From: Candidatus Villigracilis vicinus
Lineage (GTDB): Bacteria; Chloroflexota; Anaerolineae; Anaerolineales; Villigracilaceae
NCBI GenBank assembly: GCA_016721315.1
Contig: JADKIL010000013.1
Coordinates: 120,494 to 184,493, forward strand
Direction: 5' to 3'
DNA: 64,000 nucleotides
A model generated the notes under the pieces. That model was not told where the DNA came from and ran no database searches. It saw only the letters and a program-made list of their open reading frames with translations. Positions within the stretch are counted from its first letter, which is position 1. Every line of letters starts with the position of its first letter. The translations under genes were made by a program, and so were the position numbers. This document shows positions 8,874 to 16,929 of the stretch, one piece after another.

Positions 8874-9248
8874 ATGGCACAACTCACATTAATTCCAATC
8901 TACACCACCAAAGGCGATGCCGAAGCTTTTCTTTTATATCCTTATTTATTCAACCGCAACGGGGATTGGATCGGATTTGTCACCCCAAACCGGGATGTGT
9001 ATTCAGTGATCGGCGAATTTGTCGGCACGCTCACCAATGACCCGCGCATCGTCACTAAACGAGCCATCGAAGAGACCAACCCACGGGTCTCCCCGCCGCC
9101 AACTCCCAAGAAAGTCCAATTACCCGCCAGCGTCCCGCTTGCACCGCTTATGCCCGAACTTAGCCACTCTCTGATCGACGTTCTACTTGAAATGCCTGAA
9201 AAACTTCACACAGTAGATAGTGGTGAATTCCGGCAGGATATGGATTGA
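8874..9248 (+). CDS. Small protein with 4-fold beta-flower-like repeat
   Basis: 124 residues, no signal peptide. The N-terminal ~65 residues contain repeated turns of the type LFNRNGDWIGFVTPN and DVYSVIGEFVGTLTND, which resemble the 4-fold beta-flower domain found in small bacterial proteins; this is pattern recognition only. The C-terminal half is proline-rich and probably disordered (SPPPTPKKVQLPASVPL). It sits 10 nt after gtrA and 3 nt before a thioesterase gene, so it is co-transcribed. Function unknown. Confidence 0.7.
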   Translation: MAQLTLIPIYTTKGDAEAFLLYPYLFNRNGDWIGFVTPNRDVYSVIGEFVGTLTNDPRIVTKRAIEETNPRVSPPPTPKKVQLPASVPLAPLMPELSHSLIDVLLEMPEKLHTVDSGEFRQDMD

Positions 9249-9251
9249 CCG

Positions 9252-9713
9252 ATGAATCAAGCAAAAACGTCTCGCACGTCTCGTGTTTACCTTTCGCAGC
9301 TGATGCAGCCCGAACACGCCAACCACCACGGCAACGTCCACGGTGGCTGGATCATGAAATTGGTAGATGAAGCCGGGGCGCTTGCCTGCATGCGCCACGC
9401 TCAAACCCGTGTGGTCACCGTTGCAGTGGACTCGCTCGTCTTCCGTGAACCGATCAAGATCGGCGACCTCGTCACCTTTACCGCCGAAGTGACCTACACC
9501 GGGCGTACCTCCATGGAAGCCGAAGTGCAGGTCACTGCCGAGAACCCTATCACCGGCGAACGCACTCACACCAATACCGCCTACCTCGTCTATGTTGGTT
9601 TGGACGATAACAATCACCCAACCACCATTCCGCAGCTCAACCTTGAGACTGACGAAGACAAAGCCCGGTACGAACAAGCCAAACTGCGCCAGCAGCGACG
9701 CATTTCCAAATAA
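9252..9713 (+). CDS. Acyl-CoA thioesterase, hotdog fold (YciA/BACH type)
   Basis: 153 residues. The hotdog signature NHHGNVHGGWIMKLVDEAG contains the catalytic Asp of this subfamily, with HTNTAYLVYVGLD late in the domain as in YciA-like cytosolic acyl-CoA thioesterases. It would hydrolyse acyl-CoA to free acid and CoA. Charged C-terminal helix. It lies between the small beta-flower gene and a GT39-like gene in one transcript; the link to the glycan genes is positional only. Confidence 0.88.
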   Translation: MNQAKTSRTSRVYLSQLMQPEHANHHGNVHGGWIMKLVDEAGALACMRHAQTRVVTVAVDSLVFREPIKIGDLVTFTAEVTYTGRTSMEAEVQVTAENPITGERTHTNTAYLVYVGLDDNNHPTTIPQLNLETDEDKARYEQAKLRQQRRISK

Positions 9714-9717
9714 ACTC

Positions 9718-11271
9718 TTGAAAACATTTCGGCAACACCCTGTTTTGATTCTCCTCGTCATCAACCTCATCATCGGGTTGATGACGTTTCGTTCCTATGG
9801 CTTATCATGGGATGAGCCGCTGTTTTATGAGTATGGCGCATCTGTAACGTACGCCTACAACCCGGCTAACTGGTTTAGCGGCAATTTCAACATTGAGAAT
9901 GCCTTTGGTGCCAGCGCCAGCGACCATGCCAATCGCGGTCCGGCCTATTTATTGCTCGCAGTTCCATTGATCTCTTTTTTGAAATGGCTGAGTGTAGACA
10001 CCGCCTCTGCCTGGCACCTCTCAAACTTCCTGACCTTTAACCTGGGAGTTTATCTACTCTACCGCCTCGCCTCAAAATGGATGAGCCGGGAGGCTGCCCT
10101 GTTCGTTGCCGCGCTTTACGCCTGGCAGCCGCTTCTCTGGGGGCACGCCTTCATCAACCCCAAAGATTCTGTCTTCATGACGTTCTTCATTGCCAGCGTT
10201 TACACCAGCTTTGGCATGGTGGAAAAATTAACAGAAACTGATTCGGCTTCAAATCTACTAACGAGCCGACAGATATTCAAGATCGTTCTGCTTCCCGCCA
10301 TCCTGCTCGGGCTGGCTACATCCATCCGCATCCTCGCCCCGCTGGCTGGGATCCTTGCCATACTCTATGCAATATTAATTCTCAAAGCCAAACTTTTCTC
10401 ACGCACGAATTTCATTGCACTAACTTTGTTCGGCGTGCTCGCATTGCTATTCATGGTGCTCGCCTGGCCCTATCTCTGGATCGACCCGCTCCATCAATTC
10501 CGGCAAGTGCTGCAACTTGCCAGTGAACACCCAGCGTCCATTCAAGTGCTCTTTAGCGGCGAGCTTTACCGCGCCTACGATCTGCCTCAAAATTACCTGC
10601 CTAAACTGCTTATCCTTACATTGACCGAACCTGTCCTGCCGCTGTTTTTTATCGGCGTCCTTATTCTTGCCTGGAAGCGCAAAGACTGGCAAGCGCTGAT
10701 CCTGATCTTATTGTGGTTCGCGATTCCCTTCCTGTATGTTGTACTTAGCCAGCCGCCCTTATCAGATAACTATCGACACTTCCTTTTCATTTTGCCGCCC
10801 ATCTTTATCTTTGCAGGCATCGCCACAGATCACATTTTCGGCTGGCTAAAAACCAAATGGATGGTTGCTGTGTTTTCGGCGCTGCTGCTCCTGCCTGGAG
10901 TTTACGCGAGTATTTCCCTGCATCCATACGAATATACGTATTACAACAACCTGGCAAGTGCAGTGAACGGTAACTACGAAACCGATTATTGGCTGACATG
11001 CTACCGCGAAGCCGTATTGAAGTTCGAACAGGTCGCGCCGCAAAACGCCCAGTTATTCGTCCGCCGCGAGCCGTATATTGCAGCCTACTATGCCAGCCCA
11101 AATATCACCATCCGTGATTTTCGCAGCGAAGAAAAAAACGTACAAACCGGCGACTACTATCTCGTCAATACTCGAGCGAACGAACAATTAAATTTCCTCA
11201 AAAATGATCCAGCCCTGATCGAGATCTCCCGTCAAGGTAACGTGTTCTGTCTCATCAAGCAAGTCCCCTAA
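9718..11271 (+). CDS. Membrane glycosyltransferase, GT39/PMT-like
   Basis: About 517 residues with a dozen hydrophobic segments, typical of dolichyl/polyprenyl-phosphate-sugar dependent ArnT/PMT transferases (GT-C fold). The catalytic acidic pair is seen as LSWDEPLFYEYG in the first external loop, and WGHAFINPKDSVFM follows later. The start is uncertain: no ATG lies near the family N-terminus, and TTG at 9718, four bases after the preceding stop, gives the right length. A longer reading frame begins inside the thioesterase gene but encodes a non-hydrophobic Thr/Pro-rich stretch there. Probably transfers a sugar to a surface acceptor outside the membrane. Confidence 0.82.
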   Translation: MKTFRQHPVLILLVINLIIGLMTFRSYGLSWDEPLFYEYGASVTYAYNPANWFSGNFNIENAFGASASDHANRGPAYLLLAVPLISFLKWLSVDTASAWHLSNFLTFNLGVYLLYRLASKWMSREAALFVAALYAWQPLLWGHAFINPKDSVFMTFFIASVYTSFGMVEKLTETDSASNLLTSRQIFKIVLLPAILLGLATSIRILAPLAGILAILYAILILKAKLFSRTNFIALTLFGVLALLFMVLAWPYLWIDPLHQFRQVLQLASEHPASIQVLFSGELYRAYDLPQNYLPKLLILTLTEPVLPLFFIGVLILAWKRKDWQALILILLWFAIPFLYVVLSQPPLSDNYRHFLFILPPIFIFAGIATDHIFGWLKTKWMVAVFSALLLLPGVYASISLHPYEYTYYNNLASAVNGNYETDYWLTCYREAVLKFEQVAPQNAQLFVRREPYIAAYYASPNITIRDFRSEEKNVQTGDYYLVNTRANEQLNFLKNDPALIEISRQGNVFCLIKQVP

Positions 11272-11274
11272 CCC

Positions 11275-11283
11275 TGCTATAAT
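11275..11283 (+). promoter_or_regulatory. Extended -10 promoter (TGCTATAAT), probable leaderless start
   Basis: A perfect extended -10, TGCTATAAT, ends 9 nt before the ATG of the polysaccharide deacetylase gene. The normal TSS would then fall at or within a few bases of the start codon, and no Shine-Dalgarno sequence exists between box and ATG. No good -35 is seen at 17 nt. Confidence 0.6.
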
Positions 11284-11292
11284 CCCCGCGCC

Positions 11293-12126
11293 ATGACCCC
11301 CTCTCCGCGATTACTCCTCACGATCGACTATGAATCCTGGTTCGCACTTTCCCGCAGGTATGATTTTCTGCCGCCGGAAACGCGCTTTCAAATGGACGAA
11401 GAATATTCGCGCCGGGCGATTGACCCCATCCTTGAAATGTTGGGAAATTCCAAGATCACATTTTATCTCGTGGGCGAAATGGCGGGGTGGTACCCTGAAC
11501 TTCCTGAAAAGATCAGCAAAGCCGGTCATGAAGTCGGCTTTCACTGCCATGTCCATCGCAGATTGAACAATATCCACGAGATCGAAAAAGACCTGAATGC
11601 CTCTGCTGAGTGGATAAAAAAATATAATGTCCGCGGTTACCGTGCCCCCATGATCACCACCGTCGAAGAGGTCTACCCTCTGCTGGCGAAACATAACTTC
11701 ACATACAGTTCATCCCAATACGCACCGACCGGCGTCACTATAAAAAAAGGCAGTATTTGGGAGATCCCTGCCAGCACATTGCCACTCCTCAGTATGCCCG
11801 ACGAATTCAACGCGCCGCGCAACATGAATCTCAAACTCATCCGTGGCGGCGAATTCCCCTACGGCTCCAGTTTTATGAGCGGACTGTTCCGCCCGATCGT
11901 TTACAAGATCATCGAACGAGAATTCAAAGCGGGCAAAAGCCCGGTCATCTTTTTACACCCCTACGAACTCGTCAGACCATTACGCTGGTATGCGCGGTTT
12001 GCAAAAGACCTGCTCCGCGACCCATCTTTGCTTCCATTTACTTTTCACAAAGTCAACTTCCTCAAAGACCTGCTTAGGAATTTCCCCACCTCCAGCATGC
12101 AGGACTACATCAAAGAGCTATCATGA
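11293..12126 (+). CDS. Polysaccharide deacetylase (NodB homology domain)
   Basis: 277 residues, carbohydrate esterase 4 fold. The first motif is LLLTIDYESW (catalytic Asp), the metal-binding motif lies in GHEVGFHCHVHRR, and the third motif is RGYRAPMIT. It resembles the deacetylases that accompany FemAB-like proteins in exopolysaccharide/PEP-CTERM loci. It would remove N- or O-acetyl groups from a surface polysaccharide; it lacks an obvious signal peptide, so it may act on a cytoplasmic lipid-linked intermediate. The gene starts with its own promoter and overlaps the FemAB-like gene by 4 nt. Confidence 0.88.
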   Translation: MTPSPRLLLTIDYESWFALSRRYDFLPPETRFQMDEEYSRRAIDPILEMLGNSKITFYLVGEMAGWYPELPEKISKAGHEVGFHCHVHRRLNNIHEIEKDLNASAEWIKKYNVRGYRAPMITTVEEVYPLLAKHNFTYSSSQYAPTGVTIKKGSIWEIPASTLPLLSMPDEFNAPRNMNLKLIRGGEFPYGSSFMSGLFRPIVYKIIEREFKAGKSPVIFLHPYELVRPLRWYARFAKDLLRDPSLLPFTFHKVNFLKDLLRNFPTSSMQDYIKELS

Positions 12127-13145
12127 ATATTCAACGCGTCAATTCTCTCGACTACCCCTCGCTTGAACCAAAACTCAGCTACATCGGGCTCGACTCGTGG
12201 ATGAACTTCATCAACGATGTTTATGGTCATCCCGTCCATCGTTTTGCAGTGCTGGAGGGAGACCGCCCGCTGGGTGCGCTTTCATTGTTGGAAGTCAAGC
12301 ATCCGGTCTTTGGGCATTATCTCGCCACTGCCCCGTTCGGAAATTATGGAGGCTTCACCTTCGAGGATCAAGCCGTCCGTGACCTTTTGTTGAATGAAGC
12401 CCGCCGCCTCGCGGAAGAAATCAAAGCTGAATACGTTTCCCTGCGCTTCGACGATATCGCTTCACCCCTCGCCGAAGGCTGGGTTGAACACCCGGTTTAC
12501 TCCACCTACCTGATCGACCTCGCTGCCACTCCAGACGATCTGCTCAAACGCTTCTCCTCAGATCACCGCAACCACGTCCGCAAATCAATGAAAAAAGGGT
12601 TCTCGATCCGCTTCGGTCATCTTGACCTGCTTGATGATGCCTATGAAGCGCTTGCCCTTTCGATGCATGAGCTTGGCTCGCCGTATCACTCTAAAACCTA
12701 TCTTCGCAAGATGGCAGAGTATCTCGGCAATACGCTTGAATTTGCCGTGACGTATGATGCAAAAGGCAAGATCACCGGCGGCGGTGTATTCATTTACCAA
12801 GGAAAAACCATCTTCAACCTGCATGCCAATGTTTTACGCTACGCCCGTTCTGCCTATGCGGGTGAATATCTTTATTGGATGGTCATTGAACGCGCCATGC
12901 AAAAGGGCTGCACCACTTTCGACCTCGGACGCAGCCTGATCGGTTCTGGCAATGATGTGTTCAAATCCAAATGGGCACCAGAGAAGAAGCCGCTCGCCTA
13001 TTGGTTCTGGCTCGCTCCGGAGCAGGAATTGCCTTCACTAAATCAAAAGAATCCCAAATTCCAATTTGCCATTGCAGCCTGGAAACTCATGCCTGCCTTC
13101 ATCATTCGCCCGCTTGGACCATACATCATTCGCGGGCTGGTCTGA
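12123..13145 (+). CDS. FemAB-like GNAT-fold acyltransferase
   Basis: 340 residues made of two GNAT-like halves. The pattern FSSDHRNHVRKSMKKGFSI (central helix that contacts substrate) and TTFDLGRSLIGSGNDVFKSKW near the C-terminus match the FemAB-related protein family often paired with a NodB deacetylase in exopolysaccharide (XrtA/PEP-CTERM) regions. FemAB enzymes transfer aminoacyl groups from tRNA; this subfamily probably acylates a sugar amine. The ATGA overlap with the deacetylase implies coupled production, fitting deacetylation followed by re-acylation of the freed amine (inference). Confidence 0.85.
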   Translation: MNIQRVNSLDYPSLEPKLSYIGLDSWMNFINDVYGHPVHRFAVLEGDRPLGALSLLEVKHPVFGHYLATAPFGNYGGFTFEDQAVRDLLLNEARRLAEEIKAEYVSLRFDDIASPLAEGWVEHPVYSTYLIDLAATPDDLLKRFSSDHRNHVRKSMKKGFSIRFGHLDLLDDAYEALALSMHELGSPYHSKTYLRKMAEYLGNTLEFAVTYDAKGKITGGGVFIYQGKTIFNLHANVLRYARSAYAGEYLYWMVIERAMQKGCTTFDLGRSLIGSGNDVFKSKWAPEKKPLAYWFWLAPEQELPSLNQKNPKFQFAIAAWKLMPAFIIRPLGPYIIRGLV

Positions 13146-13154
13146 TCTATTTTT

Positions 13155-13754
13155 ATGCCTCATACTCTCCATTCCCTCAAAACCATTCCCGCCAGCCTGC
13201 TCCCGCGCATTGCCGAGATCCATTTGGGAGATGCGGGTTTGCTTTCAAAACTTGGGTATCCTTTTGTTCTGCGGTATTTCGAGGGCGCTATCAAGGACGA
13301 TCGCGCATTTGGTTTTTACGCACAAGACGATGGCACTGGCGAAATCATGGGCTTCAGCCTCGCCTCTCCGGAGCCTTCTGCCCTCACATCCAAATTGACC
13401 GAAGATAAGGGCTGGTTCATCCAAAATATTATCAAGGTTATTTTCACCCGCCCGGCGGCTTTCCTGCAAATGGCAATCTCCAGCATTACCATTCGCGGGC
13501 AAATGTATGAACCGAACACCATTGAATGCGTATACTTCACTGTTGACCCAACATTCCGCGGGCGCGGGTTGGGGCGTTCCCTGCAAAAAGCCCTCATGGA
13601 CGAAGGACGTAAACAGGGGTATAAAAAAATCTACGCCAGCGTTGAAACATGGAATATCGCCAGCTTGAAAGCGACGCAGGCAAATGGGTTTAGAATCATC
13701 AAAACCTTCCGCGAAGGGATCTATCACAGGCATCGCCTGGAAAGCGAGTTGTAA
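13155..13754 (+). CDS. GNAT family N-acetyltransferase
   Basis: 199 residues. The acetyl-CoA-binding motif A is clear: CVYFTVDPTFRGRGLGRSL, followed by ALMDEGRKQGYKKIYASVE and NIASLKATQANGFRI. The N-terminal half (LPRIAEIHLGDAGLLSKLG) is like the acetyltransferases of capsule and O-antigen gene clusters. It follows the FemAB-like gene by 9 nt, so a third modification enzyme of the same surface glycan is likely. Confidence 0.85.
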   Translation: MPHTLHSLKTIPASLLPRIAEIHLGDAGLLSKLGYPFVLRYFEGAIKDDRAFGFYAQDDGTGEIMGFSLASPEPSALTSKLTEDKGWFIQNIIKVIFTRPAAFLQMAISSITIRGQMYEPNTIECVYFTVDPTFRGRGLGRSLQKALMDEGRKQGYKKIYASVETWNIASLKATQANGFRIIKTFREGIYHRHRLESEL

Positions 13755-13760
13755 GAATAT

Positions 13761-14738
13761 ATGACCACCACCCACCGAGAACGGATCAAAGCCTGTATCA
13801 ACGGCGAAATGACAGACCGGACACCGGTCGCATTATGGCGGCACTTCCCCGAAGAGGATCAGAACCCTGAAACTCTCGCCGCTGCCACACTGAAATTCCA
13901 ACAAGCCTATGACTTCGACATCGTCAAAGTGACACCCGCTTCCTCTTTTGCCGTCAAAGATTGGGGCGTTGAGGATGAATGGCAGAATAACCCCGAAGGC
14001 TCGCGGGCTTACACCAAACGAGTCATTCAAAAACCACAAGACTGGGAAACGCTCAAACCGCTTGACCCCACTGCTCCGCACCTCGCTGCCCAGTTGAAAT
14101 GCTTAAAACTTGTACGCGATGGCATCGGTGCAGACACCCCGGTCTTGCAGACCATCTTTAACCCCATTTCGCAGGCAAAGAATTTAGCTGGGAATGACCT
14201 GCTTTTAGAACATATAAAAAAACATCCGGAAGCGGTGATGAAGGGGTTGGAAACCATCACCAAGACCACAGTCAAATTTATAGAAGCTGTTCAGGACTCC
14301 GGCGCAGACGGTATTTTTTATGCAGTGCAACATGCCCAGGGTCACATGCTTGAATTGGATGAATATAAAAAATTGTGCCTGCCCTATGACCAGGAATCGT
14401 TGAAAGCCGCTGAAGGCTTTTGGTGCAACCTGCTCCACCTGCATGGCAAGGATGTTTATTTTTCCCTGTTGCGGCTGCTAAACGTTCACATTGTCAACTG
14501 GCACGACCGCGAAACATATCCGTCCCTTTCTGAAGCGCAGAGTGTACACCGCGGCGTATTGTGCGGAGGTATCCGGCAGGATACGCTTTACTCGGGCGAT
14601 CCAGAACAAGTTAAGAAAGAGGCGGCGGACGCCATTCAGCAGACGAAGGGGAAAAAATTCATCCTCGGTACCGGCTGTGTAGTTTATTATCAATCTGCCC
14701 ATGAAAACATCATGGCGGTACGAAAGAGCGTGGAATGA
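13761..14738 (+). CDS. Uroporphyrinogen decarboxylase family protein (not HemE)
   Basis: 325 residues with the URO-D TIM-barrel fold: start THRERIKACINGEMTDRTPVALWRHF in two conserved pieces, and C-terminal GKKFILGTGCVVYYQSAHEN. HemE begins with a strongly conserved Arg-x-x-x-Arg phosphate-binding motif (RQAGRYLPEYR) that is absent here, so this is one of the broader members, many of which act in corrinoid methyl transfer or have unknown substrates. It sits 6 nt after a GNAT gene and its stop overlaps rsmD (ATGA). No corrinoid protein is nearby, so the reaction cannot be named. Confidence 0.8.
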   Translation: MTTTHRERIKACINGEMTDRTPVALWRHFPEEDQNPETLAAATLKFQQAYDFDIVKVTPASSFAVKDWGVEDEWQNNPEGSRAYTKRVIQKPQDWETLKPLDPTAPHLAAQLKCLKLVRDGIGADTPVLQTIFNPISQAKNLAGNDLLLEHIKKHPEAVMKGLETITKTTVKFIEAVQDSGADGIFYAVQHAQGHMLELDEYKKLCLPYDQESLKAAEGFWCNLLHLHGKDVYFSLLRLLNVHIVNWHDRETYPSLSEAQSVHRGVLCGGIRQDTLYSGDPEQVKKEAADAIQQTKGKKFILGTGCVVYYQSAHENIMAVRKSVE

Positions 14739-15289
14739 GTCTTCGAGTGATCGCAGGGACTGCAAGGGGCAGGAAGTTAAAGTCCGTTCCCGGGGATACA
14801 ACCCGCCCTGTTATGGATCGTGTAAAGGAATCGCTGTTCAATATTCTGGCAGGCGATGTGATCGATTCGAACTGGTGGGATCTCTTCGCTGGGACTGGTG
14901 CAATTGGCATTGAGGCACTCAGTCGCGGCGCTGCTTTTGTGAAGTTCACCGACCTGAACCGTGCGCCGATCGAAACGATCAAGGAAAACCTGGAGCACTG
15001 CAAATTCATTGAGCAGGCGGAGATCAAACGCGGCGATGCCTTTAGTATGTTATCCGGCACAGCAGACAAGCGTTTTGAATATGTTTATATTGCTCCGCCA
15101 CAGTACAAAAAAATGTGGGTGGAAGCCTTGAAATTGATCGACGACAATAGCGAATGGTTGAGCGATGATGGCACGGTCATTGTGCAGATCGATCCACGGG
15201 AGTATGAAGAAGTTGAAGTTAGAAATCTGGTGGAAAGTGAAGAAAGAAAGTACGGCAGTACTCTTTTGATCTTTTACGACCGCAAATAA
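14735..15289 (+). CDS. rsmD: 16S rRNA (guanine966-N2)-methyltransferase, RsmD family
   Basis: 184 residues. The N-terminus LRVIAGTARGRKLKSV and TRPVMDRVKESLFNIL, and the SAM-binding motif WWDLFAGTGAIGIEALSRGA, are diagnostic for RsmD. The catalytic NPPY-like motif, normally DPPF or DPPY, reads YIAPPQY here, with the acidic residue replaced by Ala; I believe related Chloroflexota sequences share this, but I cannot check. It would methylate the 16S rRNA during 30S assembly. The ATG overlaps the previous stop. Confidence 0.9.
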   Translation: MSLRVIAGTARGRKLKSVPGDTTRPVMDRVKESLFNILAGDVIDSNWWDLFAGTGAIGIEALSRGAAFVKFTDLNRAPIETIKENLEHCKFIEQAEIKRGDAFSMLSGTADKRFEYVYIAPPQYKKMWVEALKLIDDNSEWLSDDGTVIVQIDPREYEEVEVRNLVESEERKYGSTLLIFYDRK

Positions 15290-15309
15290 ACTCATTCAAG
15301 GACAAAGTT

Positions 15310-15651
15310 ATGATCCTCTCGATCTTGCAATACATTGCATGCGGCTTTACGATTCTTGTGGGTGCTTACGCCCTTTTCGCTCCACAAAGCGCCGGGACGT
15401 TTACCGGACTAACCCCCAATGGCGGGCGTGGCGTGACCGAGATTCGTGTGGTGCTTGGGATGTTCTTTGTTGCGCTGGGCGCCTATCCCCTTCTTTTCCG
15501 CAGCGAGACTGCATTTCATATGCTCGGGTTTGCCTATCTACTCGTTGGCGCGGCGCGGACGGTTTCGATCTTTATCGATAAGTCTGGCGAACAGTCGAAT
15601 TGGATCAGTGTCGTGAGCGAATTCGTACTTGGCGCGATCTTGTTCTTCTAA
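15310..15651 (+). CDS. Small membrane protein, DUF4345-like
   Basis: 113 residues with four predicted membrane helices. GGRGVTEIRVVLGMFFVALGAYPLLF and the later ARTVSIFID match the DUF4345 style (four-helix, conserved Glu-x-Arg in helix 2). Function unknown. An RBS (AAGGACA) precedes the ATG. It ends the long plus-strand run that began at 5.2 kb. Confidence 0.75.
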   Translation: MILSILQYIACGFTILVGAYALFAPQSAGTFTGLTPNGGRGVTEIRVVLGMFFVALGAYPLLFRSETAFHMLGFAYLLVGAARTVSIFIDKSGEQSNWISVVSEFVLGAILFF

Positions 15652-15842
15652 AACATCTTCCATCCACGAAGCTTCAATAGCATAAGTGAACAAAAACAAC
15701 TATTTTTGATTTCCGGGAATTCCAAACAGTCATAGTATCTTGCTCCGAAGTAAATTAACTGCGTGGAATCCCCATATTGTTCAGGAGCAATGTGAATTAT
15801 CCGTATATCATTTCTTAAAACCCAAACAAGACGAGTTCATAA
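15652..15842. other. AT-rich intergenic region ahead of the toxin-antitoxin-like pair
   Basis: This 191-nt stretch is clearly richer in A+T than the genes to its left. I see no gene, tRNA or convincing terminator in it. It marks the left edge of a ~1.2 kb accessory patch. Confidence 0.5.
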
Positions 15843-15845
15843 GTG

Positions 15846-15851
15846 TATAAT
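15846..15851 (+). promoter_or_regulatory. -10 box TATAAT, 9 nt from ATG
   Basis: TATAAT followed by exactly 9 nt (TACCTCACT) and then the ATG of the antitoxin-like gene, with no Shine-Dalgarno sequence. This is the same geometry as at 11278 and 49001 and predicts a leaderless mRNA. Confidence 0.55.
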
Positions 15852-15860
15852 TACCTCACT

Positions 15861-16154
15861 ATGAGCGACACAAAACGTTCCCCCTACGTTTGGGACTACG
15901 ACATAAGTGATTCACAGTTTAGAGATATTCTTGAAGGACGATTAGTGTTGGGACGACTGAATAGGGATTGGGCAGCACGTCGCCTTCTGGATTATGCACC
16001 TTACGAAGAGATCATTCGCTTGATTGGATTTAAACAACTTGTGGAGAATTGGTCTCGCTGGCGCCCAGGAGTACGTTCCAAGAGGCGTATTCGTGGTCTG
16101 GATTTTCTTGTTACTTGGCTTCCAGTCAAGCACCCTGAGGTTCTAAATGGATAA
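15861..16154 (+). CDS. Putative antitoxin of AbiEii-type pair
   Basis: 97 residues if started at 15861 (MSDTKRSPY); another ATG six codons upstream is possible but would lie across the -10 box. Contains DYDISDSQFRDILEGRL, LNRDWAARRLLDYAPYEEI and RSKRRIRGLDFLVTWL. I do not recognise a named domain, but short proteins of this kind (helical, basic C-terminus) precede nucleotidyltransferase AbiEii-type toxins. It overlaps the toxin gene by 8 nt, as expected for a TA operon. Confidence 0.65.
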   Translation: MSDTKRSPYVWDYDISDSQFRDILEGRLVLGRLNRDWAARRLLDYAPYEEIIRLIGFKQLVENWSRWRPGVRSKRRIRGLDFLVTWLPVKHPEVLNG

Positions 16155-16810
16155 CTCATCATACTACTTCGATGTTCTCTATCCCTTTCAAGATCGGGTG
16201 ATAAAAGTTGTCACTCAAGTTGATACAGAATTCTATTTATCAGGTGGAACCGCCGCGTCACGAGGTTATCTTGAACATCGGTTTTCAGATGATTTAGACT
16301 ATTTTGTCAATGATGATGATCGATTTGGGTTATGGACTGAAAGGTTGTTGCGGGCTCTAAACTCTCAGTGGAAATGTGATGTAATTCAAAAGGAAGAACG
16401 ATCTTATCTTCAATAATATTGAAGATAAGATCGTTCTAAAAATCGAGTTGATTAATGATGTCCCTGCATGGGTTGGAGAAACACAGAAGCACCCCATCCT
16501 TGGACGAATAGATAACGCTGAAAACATTCTCGCAAATAAAATTACAGCCCTACTTGATCGCAATGAACCGAAAGATTTGGCGGACATTTGGGGTTTCTGT
16601 TGTGTAAAAGGATTAAGTATCCAAGATGCAATCGCGAACGCCCAGGGAAAAGCAGCGGGGGTGTTTCCTGCCGATTTGGGGCGTGCTTTGTGTTCTGTTA
16701 CTAAAGAAGATTGGGAAACGATACGCTGGATAAACCAACCATCTCTAGACAGCTTTTTGACCCAATTGAATGAGCTTGGGGAAGGTTTGTTGTTACCGGG
16801 GAATTTGTAG
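16147..16810 (+). pseudogene. Nucleotidyltransferase AbiEii/AbiGii-type toxin, frameshifted
   Basis: Two collinear pieces of one protein. Piece 1 (from ATG 16147) has EFYLSGGTAASRGYLEHR and SDDLDYFVNDD, the GGT...S and D-x-D nucleotidyltransferase motifs. Piece 2 (frame +1, recognisable from about 16418) has LKIELINDVPAWVGE and LANKITALLDRNEPKDLADI, the typical AbiEii C-terminal half. Removing one base near 16415 joins them as SYLQ-NIEDKIVLKIE, so a single-base insertion in the loop of a perfect palindrome explains the break. Intact homologues transfer nucleotides to RNA or proteins to arrest growth in phage defence. If the indel is real the toxin is dead; if it is a read error the pair is intact. 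Flanking sequence here is otherwise accurate. Confidence 0.8.
16395..16437. repeat. 43-nt perfect palindrome inside the toxin gene
   Basis: Arm 16395-16414 (AGAACGATC... ) is the exact reverse complement of 16418-16437 around a 3-nt centre AAT whose outer bases also pair. No flanking U-run, so it is not a terminator. It lies exactly at the frameshift of the toxin gene. Confidence 0.9.
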
Positions 16811-16929
16811 CCTCTATCCCAGTTTTGATGGTGAACAATATGATACTTACATTAAGTTAATTTATCTGCGCTCCCGAATGTACTTCCCCACCAGCAGACG
16901 GTCTCTCCTAAGAGCGCAACCGCTTTGTA

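Noticed and set aside
9592..9717. Longer N-terminus for the GT39-like gene
   Set aside because: The added stretch is hydrophilic, Thr/Pro rich, and is the shadow of the thioesterase gene.
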